DNA from: JABFSA01 sp963827515
GTDB lineage: Bacteria > Acidobacteriota > Vicinamibacteria > Vicinamibacterales > UBA2999
Direction: 5' to 3'
Length of the DNA stretch: 64,000 bases
Assembly (NCBI GenBank): GCA_963827515.1
Contig: CAWHBF010000016.1
Location: forward strand, 34,136-98,135
Shown here in pieces: positions 54,330 through 64,000 of this stretch; the first letter of the stretch is position 1, and each line of letters begins with the position of its first letter. The notes beneath the pieces are model-generated. The model saw only the letters and a program-made list of their open reading frames with translations. It had not been told where the DNA came from and searched no databases. The position numbers were made by a program, and so were the translations under genes.

Positions 54330-57083
54330 CTACCTTTTCAGGAGGGCCGGCCAGTTCACAACCACGTCGAGCGGCGGCGCCTGGTTCTGTCCGACGTCTG
54401 TGAGCATGAGGAATCGTCTGGCGTCAGGCGATACCTGCCAGCGGTGGCCGTCGTTCGTGTAGTTCGCGAGTACGGGCGCGTCGAAGAGCGCCGGTGGAGC
54501 ACCGCTGGAGAACGTCGGCTGGAGGCGAATGGGCAGGGCCATCAGCGTCTGCCCGGAGAAGTAGAACAGCTCCCTGCCGTCGCGGCTCCAGCGCGGCTCC
54601 GTTCCACCGCCGTTCGAAATCATCCACTTCCCTCCCGACGCGTTGGGAAACGGCTGCACATAGATTTCAAAGATGCCGGACTGGTCGGAACCGTAGGCCA
54701 CGAAGCGGCCATCGGGTGAAAACTGGGCCTGCTGCTGCCTGGCAGGTCCCTCGACGTACGGCACCGGCGTGCGCGCCACCCCACCCTCAATGGGAACGGC
54801 CCACAGGTCGTTGTGCCCCTGCTGGCGTCACGGCTCGAATAGATCACCCATCGACCGTCGCTCGACCAGTCGTTGACCCAGGCATTGCGGTCGAATTCGA
54901 CAAGAGGAGCTCTCGTCCCCCGTGCCATCGGCCATCCGCTGACGCAGGCCGCTGCATCCCGTCGCGGAACGAGCTGAAGGCAATCCGGCGTCCCGTCCGG
55001 CGACCACACGGGTGTCGAGTCGTTGTCGGGGTTGAACGTCACACGGGTGTTCGCACCGCTCTGCTGGTCGCGCAGCCAGACGTCAGCTGGCCCTGGCCGC
55101 TCGGGCTGCTGCCGAATTCATCCAGGGCCAGCTTCCGACCGTCGAGCGTCAGCGCGACGCTCTGGATGAGGCCCGCCTCGCCAACCGTCCCGAGGGCCCG
55201 CCCTTGGCGGTCGAACCATGTCGGGACCGTTCGGGGACGGCTTCCAGGGCGACTCGTCGCCAGAACGCCATTGTCCGAGACCGGACGCCGCTGCCACCGC
55301 CCCCGCGACCAGGGTTACTGGCGCGCCCGTCACGCTCGTGGTGTTCTCATCGAACGGCAGTGCGACAAGACCCGCCGCGTCCATTCCGAGCAGGTATGCA
55401 CTTCGACCCTCTGCGGCCGGCACGAAGAGGCGTCGCGATCCGTCGGTGACCCGCGTCGGGGTCCCGCCGTCGAGCGTCCCCACGTATGTGGCGGGAGCAC
55501 GTCCCGGCGAACGATGCGCGTGAAGAGAAACCGCCGCCCGTCCGGCAGAAACACGGGCCACTGGTCCTCCTCCCGTTTCGAGGGTCGGCGTTTGTGACGA
55601 CCACGGGGGTGGGATCGTTCGCGATCAGGCCGCCGGATCCCGCCAGGCGCGCCTTGAAACGAGCCGAGCAGGATCGTTCCGTCACGGTTCCAGCTTCCGC
55701 CGACAAATCGGCAATCGCAAAGCGGTCGCGTGGCGCCGGTCGTGATATCGGCCATGACCGTCGTCGTCGCGGTGCCGTAGAACGAGTTGCCGGCCGTCGG
55801 GCGACCAGAACAAGGGACACGACACGAAGCGTCGCTGCCGCAGAACCCGGTATTTCGCGAACGTCACCAGTGGCAAGGGTGCGCACGTACAGGGACTGCT
55901 GACCGCCGCTCGCCGGGCCGTAGTGCGCAAGCCTCAGGCCGTCGGGAGACACGGCAAACGCCACCGTAGAGGCGCTGTAGATATCCGTGCTCCGTTCGAT
56001 CTGGAACCGAACCATCGGCGGATCAGCATCGACGAAGGGCGGGGGCCGCAGCCACGCCGCCACCGCCAGTGCGGCCATGAGCACGCCTGCCACGGCCCAT
56101 CCCCCCGCGCCGAGCCAGTGTCGCGATCGCGAGACACCGGCGGCGCCAACTTCTGCGCCAGACGCAGACGTCTCGGGGCGGTGCACGAGGCTCATCGCGT
56201 CGCCGATATCGCGGAGTCGTTTCCTCGGATCCTTCTCCAGGCAGCGAGCCAATAGGTGTCGGAGCGCGAGCCGGGACAGCGGTGAGGTCCGGATCCTTCG
56301 TCAGAACGGCAGCCAGCACGTGCGAGACGGTCTCGCCCTCGAACAGCCGCCCGCCGGTGAGCATCTCCCACAGTACGACGCCGAAAGCCCAGATGTCGGC
56401 GCGCTTGTCGACCGGCTTGCCGCTGGCCTGCTCGGGCGCCATGTAGGCAGCGGTGCCGAGGATCAGGCCCATCTGCGTCATCGCGCGGCGATGGTGATGG
56501 TCGGCGCCTGCGAGACTGTCGCGCGACGGCCGCGACGCCTGCCGGCTCCATCGCCTTCGCCAATCCGAAATCCAGCACCTTCACCGTGCCGTCGGGCCGC
56601 ACCTTGATGTTGGCCGGCTTGAGATCGCGGTGGATGATCCCTTGCTCGTGCGCGGCTTCAAGTGCATCGGCGATCTGCTTCGCAATGGGCAAGCGCCTCG
56701 TCGAGCGGGATGGCCCCGCGCGCAATGCGCTGCGAGAGATCGTCGCCCTCGACGAGTTCCATCACGAGGGCGGTCATGCCCCCGCTTTCTTCGAGGCCGT
56801 AGATGGCGGCAATGTTCGGATGATTCAGGGAGGCCAGCGTCTTCGCTTCACGTTGAAAGCGAGCCAGCCGATCGGTGTCATGGGCGACCGTGTCGGGGAG
56901 GATCTTGATCGCGACGTCGCGGTCCAGCGTCGTGTCCCGCGCCCGAAACACTTGGCCCATCCCGCCTTCGCCGATCTGCGCCGTGACTGCGTAGACGCCG
57001 AGGCGCGCGCCGGGAGTAAGGGCCAACGGTGAGGTGAGTATATGTGTGAAACCGGCGCGCGGCGGGATTAGTCCGCGGTACAC
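54330..57083 (-). pseudogene. Serine/threonine protein kinase with PD40/TolB-like propeller, heavily frameshifted
   Basis: The N-terminal Hanks kinase keeps IGEGGMGQVFRARD, VAIKIL, HRDLKPANIKV, LDFGLAKAM and GTAAYMAPEQASG. A single helix near 56080 (GWAVAGVLMAALAVAAWL) follows. The extracytoplasmic region is a WD40/PD40 propeller with blades such as VAFAVSPDGLRLAHYG, FSPDGRFVAYGSDQSG and RWSRDGRELFYFSG, ending at 54330. The homologous reading changes frame about eight times, mostly equivalent to single inserted bases. Intact relatives are about 880-900 residues. It cannot be translated as given. Confidence 0.85.
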
Positions 57084-57168
57084 GGGCTAGGGTTTACCGA
57101 CTCCTGTGCCAACCATTGGAAGCCCGGAGTTTACCTAGGAAAACGGCACAGATCCAGCTCGGTCGGGT

Positions 57169-57690
57169 CTAGTACTGCACGACGGAGTAGACCTTCTCCC
57201 CTGGCAGTTTCGCCTTCCCGCTGAGAAAAAGCAGCTCAATGAGGAACGCGAGCCCATGTAGCTCGCCGCCAAGCTGTTTGACGAGCCGGGCCGCCGCTGC
57301 CGCGGTCCCGCCGGTAGCCAGCACATCGTCCACGATGAGAACTCGCTGCCCTGTCTCCACGGCGTCCTCGTGAATCTCCAGAGCGTCCGTCCCATACTCG
57401 AGGGCGTACGCCTCCCGCATGGACTTGGCAGGTAGTTTCCCCGGCTTTCGGATCGGGATGAACCCGGCACCGATGCGGTCCGCCACCGCGGACCCGAGAA
57501 TGAATCCACGGCTCTCGATGCCGATCACCGCGTCGATCCCTTGTCCGACGTACGGCGCAGACAACTGGTCGATCGTCGCCTTGAGGCCTCCGGGATCCCG
57601 AAGCAACGTGGTGATGTCGTAGAAGAGTATTCCCGGTTTCGGAAAATCGGGGACGTGCCTGATGTGTTGTTTGAGGTCCATTGGGTTCAT
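57169..57690 (-). CDS. apt: Adenine phosphoribosyltransferase
   Basis: 173 residues. FPKPGILFYDITTLLRDP is the N-terminal flexible-loop block, GIESRGFILGSAVA follows, and the PRPP-binding motif VLIVDDVLATGGTAAA lies near residue 118. Apt salvages adenine to AMP. The ATG at 57690 is used; an ATG three codons in (57681) is the alternative. It is undamaged although both neighbours are badly frameshifted, and a TATAAT lies 35 bases upstream. Confidence 0.96.
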   Translation of the reverse strand: MNPMDLKQHIRHVPDFPKPGILFYDITTLLRDPGGLKATIDQLSAPYVGQGIDAVIGIESRGFILGSAVADRIGAGFIPIRKPGKLPAKSMREAYALEYGTDALEIHEDAVETGQRVLIVDDVLATGGTAAAAARLVKQLGGELHGLAFLIELLFLSGKAKLPGEKVYSVVQY

Positions 57691-57724
57691 CGGATCGCGT
57701 AGGCCATTGAGCGAGCAGCAGGGA

Positions 57725-57730
57725 ATTATA
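57725..57730 (-). promoter_or_regulatory. Probable -10 element of apt
   Basis: TATAAT on the minus strand, 35 bases upstream of the apt ATG at 57690. No clear -35 element is seen. Confidence 0.4.
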
Positions 57731-57923
57731 CCGGCCTCCGCGCTTTACCGCCGCATCCCAGCCGGGTATCCTCGTAACACACGCTTAGTGCCCGGGCCGC
57801 GCGCCGGCTACGGGGGACCCACAACCTGGGGCGAATCCGCAACGACCGCGATGCGAGAGAGAGTGGACGGAAACCTACCAGTTCCGAGCCCGTCAGCTAA
57901 CCCCGTCGGCGACTGGAGGCGAC

Positions 57924-59772
57924 GTGTTCGACGAGAATCCTTTCTTGGCCAGGTCAAACGTTTCTCGTTGGCCAGCCAATCCCATCGAGTCTTGCGCACG
58001 ACGAGCGACTGAGCAAAGCCACCGGCCTGGCCGTGCTTCGTCGATGCGCTCTCTTCGGTCGCCTACGCGACGAGGAAGTCTTGCGCGTGCTGATGATCGG
58101 CGGTCTGGCGGCGATGAGCCTGGCGCCCACGATCTGCGCTGCTCATCGCAGGGCTCCTGATCGTCGTGGTCTCTCGTACCGTCAGACCGATTTACGCGTA
58201 TCCACCGGCGGGGTGACGTATACGAGTATCCAAGGAGAACCTCGGCGAGTACCGCGGGCCTCTCCGCCGCCGCCGCGCTGCTCATCGACTACACGCTGAC
58301 GGTGGCGGTTCGGTCGCGGCCGGCGTCGCCGCGATCACCTCCGCGTTCCGGACCTGCACATCAGCCGCGTGACGCTGGGCCTCGGCTTCGTTTGCTGCTC
58401 GACGCTCGCGAAACCTGCGAGGCATCCGCGAGTCGGGCCGGCTCTTCGCGGTGCCCACCTACGGCTTCATCGGCTTGATGCTCACGCTGATCGCCGTGGG
58501 CCTGTGGCGCGTCAGATGACGGGCGAGCCACCGTCCCCCGCCGGTCGAGCCACTGCGCGACGTTCGACAGCGGGAACGCTGACGACGTTCGCGCTGCTGA
58601 CGCGCGTTTGCGAACGGCTGCACGGCCATGACCGGCGTCGAAGCCATCTCCGACGGCGTGCCTGCGTTCAAGCCACCGGAGTCGAAGAACGCGGCGGCCA
58701 CGCTGATCGATGATGGCGGCGATCGCGGTGACGATGTTCGTCGGCATCACGCTACCTCGCGTACGCCATCGGCGCGATCCCGTCGGAGCGCGACACGATC
58801 GTGTCGCAGATCGGTCGCGCGGTGTTCGGCAGCGGCACCCGCTCTATTACGGGCTGCAGGTCGTGACGATGGCGATCCTGGTGCTGGCTGCGAACACGGC
58901 GTATGCCGACTTTCCGCGGCTCGCCTCGATCGTCGCGCGCGATCGCTACATGCCGCGACAGTTCATGAACCAGGGCGACAAGTTGGCGTTCAGCAACGGC
59001 ATCATCGCGCTCAGCGTGCCGCCGGCGGCCTGATCTGGATCTTCGGCGGCGACACGCACTCAGTTGATCCCGCTCTACATGATCGGTGTGTTTCTCTCGT
59101 TCACGCTGTCGCAGACGGGGATGTTCCTCCGCTGGCGCCGCCTGCGGCCGCCGGGCTGGCGGTGGCAGCGCGGCCATCAACGGTTTCGGCGCCGCTGCTC
59201 ACGTTCGTCGTGCTCATCATCGTGGCGGTGACAAAGGGACCCGAAGGCGCGTGGATCGTGCATCGTGCTGATCCCGGTCATCGTGGCCATCTTCCTGAAG
59301 ACGAAGAAGCATTACGACAGCGTGGCGTCGCAGCTGACGCTGCGCGACTGGACGCCGCCGGCACCGTCGCACCAACATCGTGCTCGTGCCGATCGGCGGC
59401 GTGCAGCGGGCGTCGTCGAGTGCGCTGCGTACGCGGAGTCGATCTCGACGGATGTCCGCGCCGTCTACGTCAACGACAATACGGAGCAGACTGGCGACGC
59501 TGAAGAGGGACTGGAGAGACCTGGGGAGGCAGCGTTCGGCTGATCGTCCTGCGAGTCGCCGTTCCGTTCGCTGATGGAGCCGCTGCTGGAATACATCGAC
59601 GCAGATCGAGCGGGAACGCACCAACGCGTACATCACGGTGGTGCTGCCGGAGTTCGTCCCTTCACGATGGTGGCACCACCTGCTGCACAACCAGCGCGCG
59701 CTGCTCATCAAGGGCGCGCTGCTCTTCCGCCCCAACGTCGTTGTCACCAGCGTGCCATTCCATCTGCGATAA
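57924..59772 (+). pseudogene. APC-superfamily amino-acid permease, heavily frameshifted
   Basis: GGAGG lies four bases before a GTG at 57924. Fragments in changing frames read AHDERLSKATGLAVL, EEVLRVLMIGGLAAMSLAP, RESGRLFAVPTYGFIGLMLTL, VVTMAILVLAANTAYADFPR, LASIVARDRYMPRQFMNQGD and the C-terminal MEPLLEYID...TNAYITVVLPEFVPSRWWHHLLH, to TAA at 59770. This is the order of long (about 615 residues) APC permeases with a cytosolic C-terminal domain. About ten frame changes are needed, in both directions. Confidence 0.8.
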
Positions 59773-59841
59773 CTCGCTCGCGCCGTTCGTCGAACGCTCG
59801 TTGCGGCCTCTGCGACCTCCACGGTGCGTCATAATGACGCC

Positions 59842-60309
59842 ATGGCATATCCAGAATCGTTCGTGGCACCCATGCGCGCCGAGCTCACGCGCCTGGGTGT
59901 CGAAGAGTTGCGCACAGCGGCAGACGTCGATGCAGCCGTCAACACGTCGGGGACGCTCATGATCGTCGTGAACTCGATCTGCGGCTGCGCCGCCGGCAAG
60001 GCCAGACCGGGCGTCGCGCTTGCGCTACAGCACACCGTACGCCCCGATCGTGTGGCGACGGTGTTCGCGGGGGCCGATCTCGAAGCGACCGATCGGGCTC
60101 GGGGCTTCTTTACTGGCTGCGCGCCTTCGTCGCCCTCGATAGGCCTGCTGCGGAACGGCCAGTTCCTGTGGATGCTGGAAAGACGGCAGATCGAGAATCA
60201 GGGCCCGACCCAGATCGCGGCGATGCTGACGAGCGCGTTCGACCGATTCTGTGTCGATGCGCCCGCTCCGTCGAACCAAAACGTCGGTTCGCCCGTCGGG
60301 GACGTTTAG
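59842..60309 (+). CDS. BrxA/BrxB family bacilliredoxin
   Basis: 155 residues. The redox motif Cys-Gly-Cys is in VVNSICGCAAGKARPG, and TVFAGADLEATDRARGFFTGCAPSSPSIGLL follows as in bacilliredoxins. The family removes bacillithiol or related thiols from proteins and is also common in phyla that make bacillithiol-like thiols. The ATG at 59842 (MAYPESF) is preferred over an in-frame start six codons earlier. Its stop overlaps the convergent DUF4390 gene by four bases. Confidence 0.88.
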   Translation: MAYPESFVAPMRAELTRLGVEELRTAADVDAAVNTSGTLMIVVNSICGCAAGKARPGVALALQHTVRPDRVATVFAGADLEATDRARGFFTGCAPSSPSIGLLRNGQFLWMLERRQIENQGPTQIAAMLTSAFDRFCVDAPAPSNQNVGSPVGDV

Positions 60310-60869
60310 CGAAGGAAGGTGAACTTGGCCTGACCGGAGGTGCCGCTGCCCCACGGCCACAGGAACGCCCCGTTGGTGGGACGCGCCGTTGCGGTGATAC
60401 GCACGTAGTACTCGCGGTTGGCTTCAAGGACCGATGTCCGGAACAGCGGCAGCCGCTGAAAACTCGTCATCAGTTGTCCCACCAATGTCTCGCTGTCGGT
60501 GATTTGCGTCTCTCCCACAGTGCCATCGAGCACACGGACGACGCTGTGCTGCCGAGTGAGGTTGTCGTACTCGACGCTATTCGTGAGCACGGCCGTGGCG
60601 ATGGTCCGATCCACCCAGGCGGGCACCTCGAGGCGTAGCTCCACTGTGTAGGTAAACGTGGTCTTGAGCCCGCTTCGAACCGCGGCGCGAACTTCCTCGG
60701 TAAACCCGTCCGCGAGCTCGAAGGTGACGAGAACGCGGTCGTCCCGAACGAGCGGCACGATGCGAAGACCCTCCGCCGCCCGGAGCGGGACCGAGAGGGA
60801 CACCAGCGCCAAAGCGCTGAAAAGCGCCAGTCTTGACGCGCGTCGAGCGGCCCGGATCGACAATTTCAT
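60306..60869 (-). CDS. DUF4390 domain exported protein
   Basis: 187 residues. A signal peptide (LALFSALALVSLSVPLRAAE) precedes a DUF4390 domain: VLVTFELADGFTEEVRAAVRSGLKTTFTYTVEL, VRVLDGTVGE and REYYVRITA. In other bacteria DUF4390 proteins are often encoded near NtrY-type kinases, though not here. Function unknown. The ATG at 60869 opens the signal peptide; a start ten codons upstream is less likely. Confidence 0.82.
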   Translation of the reverse strand: MKLSIRAARRASRLALFSALALVSLSVPLRAAEGLRIVPLVRDDRVLVTFELADGFTEEVRAAVRSGLKTTFTYTVELRLEVPAWVDRTIATAVLTNSVEYDNLTRQHSVVRVLDGTVGETQITDSETLVGQLMTSFQRLPLFRTSVLEANREYYVRITATARPTNGAFLWPWGSGTSGQAKFTFLR

Positions 60870-60928
60870 TGAGAACTCTGAAACCTTAGCACAGCTCAAG
60901 CCCCTCCAGTGTAAGATTTTAGGTCCCA

Positions 60929-61979
60929 GTGCGCACCCAGAAGGTCCTCCTCCTCGCCCTTATGGCGTGTGGCGCGCTTGGCCTCCCTGCGGAGGCCCAA
61001 AGCAGCCTTCCGATAGCGCTCTTCGAGCGCTATGTGGAATCGTTGCGCCAGCAAGTTGGCATCCCGGGGATGTCGGGCACCATCGTTCAAGAAGGCCAGG
61101 TTGTCTGGGACCGCGGCTTCGGGTACCAGGACGTCGAAGCCTCCATCGCCGCAAGGGCCGATACGCCCTACCCGATTCTGGATCTCACGCAGACGCTGTC
61201 TTCTACCGTCCTGCTCCGAAGGTGCCTCGATCAGCACTACCTCGAGATTGGAGATCGGGTCGTCCGCTGGAATCCGAATTTCCCCGAGAGCGGCACCACG
61301 ATCGCGCAGCTCTTGTCGCACGCGTCCCCAGGCGGCGGTTTCAAGTACCGACTCGACTCGATTCGGCGCACTGACTGACGTGCTGGATCAATGCGCGAAC
61401 CGTGCGTACGCACCCGCCTTGGCCGAGCAGTTGTTCGATCGTCTGGGCATGTCCTCGTCCATCCCGGGAGCCGCGCTGCTCGACCCCGCGTCATCCGAGC
61501 GGCGGTGGTTCAGCTCGAGCACCCTCGCTCGCTACGAGGCCGTCGGACGTCAGCGGGCTGTGTCCTACAAAGTCGATAGTCGTGGTCGACCAACTCGTAC
61601 TGATGTCACGGGCGATCCGATGACGGCCGGCGGCGGGGCTATCTCCACGGTTCGGGATCTGGCTCGATTCGACGCCGCGCTCGGCCAGGGCGTCCTTCTC
61701 GCACCTGGAACCTTGTCGCTCGCGTGGGAGAACGCGGGCGCGATGCCCACCGGATTGGGCTGGTTCGTCCAGCACTATAACGGTGAACGTGTCGTGTGGC
61801 ACTTCGGTCTGAAGCGCGACGCCAACTCTGCACTCATCGTGAAGCTTCCGAGCCGTGGACTGACTTTGATCTTGCTGGCCAACAGCGATGGCCTCGTCGG
61901 ACCGCCTTACAACCTTTCGGACGGCAGTGTGACGTCCAACCTCTTCGCCAGCCTCTTTCTGCGCTTGTTTCTCGGATAA
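60929..61979 (+). CDS. Serine-hydrolase-fold (beta-lactamase-like) protein lacking the Ser-x-x-Lys pair; one frameshift
   Basis: A signal peptide (VLLLALMACGALGLPAEAQ) precedes a class C beta-lactamase-like fold: VGIPGMSGTIVQEGQVVWDRGFGYQD, LLSHASPGG, GGGAISTVRDLARFDAALGQG and HFGLKRDANSALIVKL. Where active members have Ser-x-x-Lys, this has D-L-T-Q in PYPILDLTQTLSSTV, so both catalytic residues are gone. One inserted base between about 61350 and 61370 splits the reading. Restored length is about 349 residues from the GTG at 60929. It may be a non-catalytic relative or an early pseudogene. The next gene starts immediately at the stop. Confidence 0.78.
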
Positions 61980-62690
61980 ATGCTCCGACGGCTGTCGGTA
62001 GCATTACTCCTGCTCTGCGCCCCCACGGCCACTGCGCGTGCCGACTGGCTGTTCACTCCCTTCATTGGCACGTCGTTCGGCGCCGAAACGAGCTTTCTGG
62101 TCTTCGAGGGGGCTGGACGAAAACTGACCTTCGGCGGGTCGGTGGCGTTGCTCGGCAGCGGCATCCTGGGCATCGAGGCAGACGTCGGCCACACGCCAGG
62201 TTTTTTTCAGGGCGACGATCCGAGCGGTCTGGTGCTGTCGAGCCGTGTCACCACGGTGAGCGGTAACGTAATCGTGGCGGCGCCCCTGGCGGTCACACGT
62301 GAGTCGCTGCGCCCGTACGTGGTGGCGGGACTAGGGTTGATGCAGGCACGGACCAAGAACGCCGCGGATCTCTTCCCGGTGGACCGAAATCTTCTGGGTT
62401 TGACAGTCGGCGGCGGCGCCCTGGGCTTCCTCACGGAACGGACTGGGCTGCGGTTCGACATCCGGCACATCAGGGCCATCAGTGGGACGACGAACCCATT
62501 TGTCCCTGGCGTCGCGCGCCTGAGCTTCTGGCGCGCCACCGCGGGCGTGACTATCCGGGTACTAGACCCGAACGCGCCCTTCAGCGAAAGATACCTCCGA
62601 TGCCGCGTGCCAACGTGCCGAACAAGCCCTGTAGCGTTCGATGGACCTGCTGTTTCAGGTTGCCCTCGTGAAGCGGACAGAGCCGCGTAG
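61980..62690 (+). CDS. Outer-membrane beta-barrel protein
   Basis: 236 residues. A signal peptide (RLSVALLLLCAPTATARA) is followed by alternating amphipathic strands: WLFTPFIGTSFGAETSF, LGIEADVGHTPGFFQ, LRPYVVAGLGLMQAR, LRFDIRHIRAIS and FWRATAGVTIRV. This is the OmpW/OmpA-like small-barrel pattern. Barrel strands should end near 62560; the remaining 40 residues are antisense to the PBP gene and unlike a barrel, so a late frameshift or a shorter true end is possible. It abuts the preceding gene (TAAATG). Confidence 0.7.
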   Translation: MLRRLSVALLLLCAPTATARADWLFTPFIGTSFGAETSFLVFEGAGRKLTFGGSVALLGSGILGIEADVGHTPGFFQGDDPSGLVLSSRVTTVSGNVIVAAPLAVTRESLRPYVVAGLGLMQARTKNAADLFPVDRNLLGLTVGGGALGFLTERTGLRFDIRHIRAISGTTNPFVPGVARLSFWRATAGVTIRVLDPNAPFSERYLRCRVPTCRTSPVAFDGPAVSGCPREADRAA

Positions 62691-64000
62691 GATGTTCGTC
62701 GCCCTCCTTGAAATGCTCCACGTATGTGGGACATCCCTCGACCGGCCGCTGATACGAGAGCAGGCACAACTCTTCCGACTGCAGGTCTGACGGCGGCTCG
62801 ATCGATGCCGGAGGCCGACTTCCGGCGACACGTCGCATGAAGTCGGACCAGATCGGTAAGGCGATGCGCGCACCAGAGCCGCCGGCCCGAATTCGCTCCG
62901 GCTGGTCGAAGCCAACCCAGACACCTACGACGACCGACGACGAGAACCCGACGAACCAGGCATCTCGGTAGTCGTTGGTCGACCCGGTCTTGCCGCCAAC
63001 TGATCCCCGTACCCCGAGCTTCCGAGCCCCGGCGCCAGTGCCGCGGTCGACGACATCCTGCAGCATCGTGAGCATCTGAAACGCGACCTGCGGAGAAAGA
63101 ATTCGCTCGCGCTCGATATGCACCTGTTGCACCGGCTCACCGGAGGCATCCACCACCGACACGAGTCCTCGCGGCCGGACACGGTAACCGAGTGACGGGA
63201 ACACGGCGTAAGCGGCCGTGAGGTCCAACGGCGTGACGAGGCCGCTGCCGAGCGCAAGAGAAGGCACATCCGGTTGATTCTCGACGCCCAGATCTCGCGC
63301 CAGACGCAGAACGGAGCTGCTCCCCACGCGCTGTTGCAACAGGACTGCTGCGGCGTTGCTCGACTCGAGGAACGCCTCACGCAACGTCAGTTCGTTCTCG
63401 TCACCGGTCTGTTCGTCGTTCGGAATCCAGACGCCCTGCGGCGCAGCGATCGAGACCTCTTTCAATCCGCCGACCCTCGACACGGGCGACAGCCCTTGCT
63501 CGAGGGCGACCGCATAGACGAACGGCTTGAAGGCCGACCCTGGTTGTCGGTGACTTCGAACGGCGCGGTTGAAACTCGTCGTCGCAAAGTCGGATCCTCC
63601 AACCATCGCGAGGAGGTCTCCAGTCTGCGGGTCCATCGCCACGAGGGCTGCCTGCAAGCCCTTGATGCCCAGCCTCCGCAACCCATCTCGTACTGCAGAT
63701 TCAGCGAGATCCTGAATCTCCGGCACGAATGTCGTCTGGACCTTCCAGTCCGGGGGGTTGTCGCCGCCATAGACGTTGCGAAACTGCTGACGCAAGAACT
63801 CTTTCGCGTAGCCATGTCTGGCGGAGGTGATCGCTGGAGGAGGGCCCAGCTGGATGCGGGCCTGACGCGCCGTCTGCTCCTGCTCGGCTGTGATCTTGCC
63901 CTCCTCACGCATTCGCTGCAGCACGACGAGACTACGCGCGCGTGATGCGTCGAAATGCGACCAGGGCGAGTACGACGCCGGCGCCCGGATGATCCCGGCG
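62581..64000 (-). CDS. Penicillin-binding protein 1A, 5' end beyond the window
   Basis: At least 470 residues, open to the right edge. The first visible codons read RAPASYSPWSHFDASRARSLVV, the end of the GT51 glycosyltransferase domain, so no start codon is in the window. The transpeptidase domain has the nucleophile in QPGSAFKPFVYA, Ser-Ser-Asn in LESSNAAAVLLQ and KTG in VGGKTGSTNDYRDAWFVG. It polymerises and cross-links peptidoglycan. The tail after LCLLSYQRPVEGCP is short. It converges on the barrel gene. Confidence 0.95.
   Translation of the reverse strand, partial: AGIIRAPASYSPWSHFDASRARSLVVLQRMREEGKITAEQEQTARQARIQLGPPPAITSARHGYAKEFLRQQFRNVYGGDNPPDWKVQTTFVPEIQDLAESAVRDGLRRLGIKGLQAALVAMDPQTGDLLAMVGGSDFATTSFNRAVRSHRQPGSAFKPFVYAVALEQGLSPVSRVGGLKEVSIAAPQGVWIPNDEQTGDENELTLREAFLESSNAAAVLLQQRVGSSSVLRLARDLGVENQPDVPSLALGSGLVTPLDLTAAYAVFPSLGYRVRPRGLVSVVDASGEPVQQVHIERERILSPQVAFQMLTMLQDVVDRGTGAGARKLGVRGSVGGKTGSTNDYRDAWFVGFSSSVVVGVWVGFDQPERIRAGGSGARIALPIWSDFMRRVAGSRPPASIEPPSDLQSEELCLLSYQRPVEGCPTYVEHFKEGDEHPTRLCPLHEGNLKQQVHRTLQGLFGTLARGIGGIFR

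Noticed and set aside
54494..55597. Plus-strand open frame of 367 codons within the kinase pseudogene
   Set aside because: Antisense shadow of the PD40 propeller region; no coherent motif.
63900..63960. Possible frameshift or internal start at the right end of the PBP1A gene
   Set aside because: Re-reading shows an uninterrupted frame to base 64000 with glycosyltransferase-domain sequence; the gene simply runs off the window.
1..64000. CRISPR array, rRNA operon or intact insertion sequence
   Set aside because: No regularly spaced repeats, no rRNA sequence and no intact transposase seen on either strand.

Overview
This window is chromosomal DNA from a high-GC Gram-negative bacterium. The outer-membrane machinery (Lpt, Tol-Pal, PBP1A), the tol-pal and parAB housekeeping clusters, a serine/threonine kinase fused to a PD40 propeller, and a secreted small protein with a C-H...H-G-D signature all fit Acidobacteriota, probably a Vicinamibacteria-like lineage. 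That placement is inferred from gene content; no database search was run.

Layout. 0-10 kb: the end of a pseudopilin-like gene, a serine hydrolase plus murQ operon, xerD, a broken PHP metallohydrolase, an LptF-LptG fusion, and a GH57 glucanotransferase or amylase. 10-16 kb: a dif-like site, a decayed second copy of the parB 3' half, then parB, parA, a bifunctional nuclease, miaB and recN on the minus strand. 15.8-21.5 kb: a textbook tol-pal operon (tolQ, tolR, tolA/tonB-like, tolB, pal, cpoB) followed by ssb. 21.6-27.3 kb: cupin, rapZ, rpoN, lptB and a fused LptC/LptA-like protein. 27.8-37.4 kb: small secreted protein, recJ-accA-dnaE operon, guaA, BamB-like lipoprotein. 37.4-43.6 kb: PLP aminotransferase, membrane protein, and a very large NtrY-like histidine kinase. 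43.8-52.7 kb: pssA-psd, YdcH-like protein, rimI-tsaB, mutS, an oligopeptide-type binding lipoprotein, a secreted carboxymuconolactone-decarboxylase-like protein, and a TPR protein. 52.9-59.8 kb: tRNA-Arg(CCT) followed by an accessory stretch of broken genes (integrase relic, two small decayed genes, kinase-PD40 and amino-acid permease pseudogenes) with an intact apt inside it. 59.8-64 kb: bacilliredoxin, DUF4390 protein, a serine-hydrolase relative lacking its catalytic Ser/Lys, a beta-barrel protein, and a PBP1A running off the right edge.

How it fits together. The Lpt system appears twice in condensed form: both permease subunits on one chain, and the periplasmic bridge as one roughly 713-residue protein next to LptB. 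Tol-Pal, MurQ, serine hydrolase and PBP1A cover envelope and peptidoglycan upkeep. XerD, a dif-like site, ParA/ParB, RecN, RecJ, DnaE, MutS and SSB cover chromosome maintenance.

Caution. At least eight conserved genes carry isolated one-base frameshifts (pseudopilin, lptG half, ssb, histidine kinase, tsaB, mutS, serine hydrolase; four in the PHP gene). Several of these must be sequence errors, because essential protein ends are restored in another frame. The kinase and permease near 54-60 kb carry many more and look like real or locally error-dense pseudogenes.
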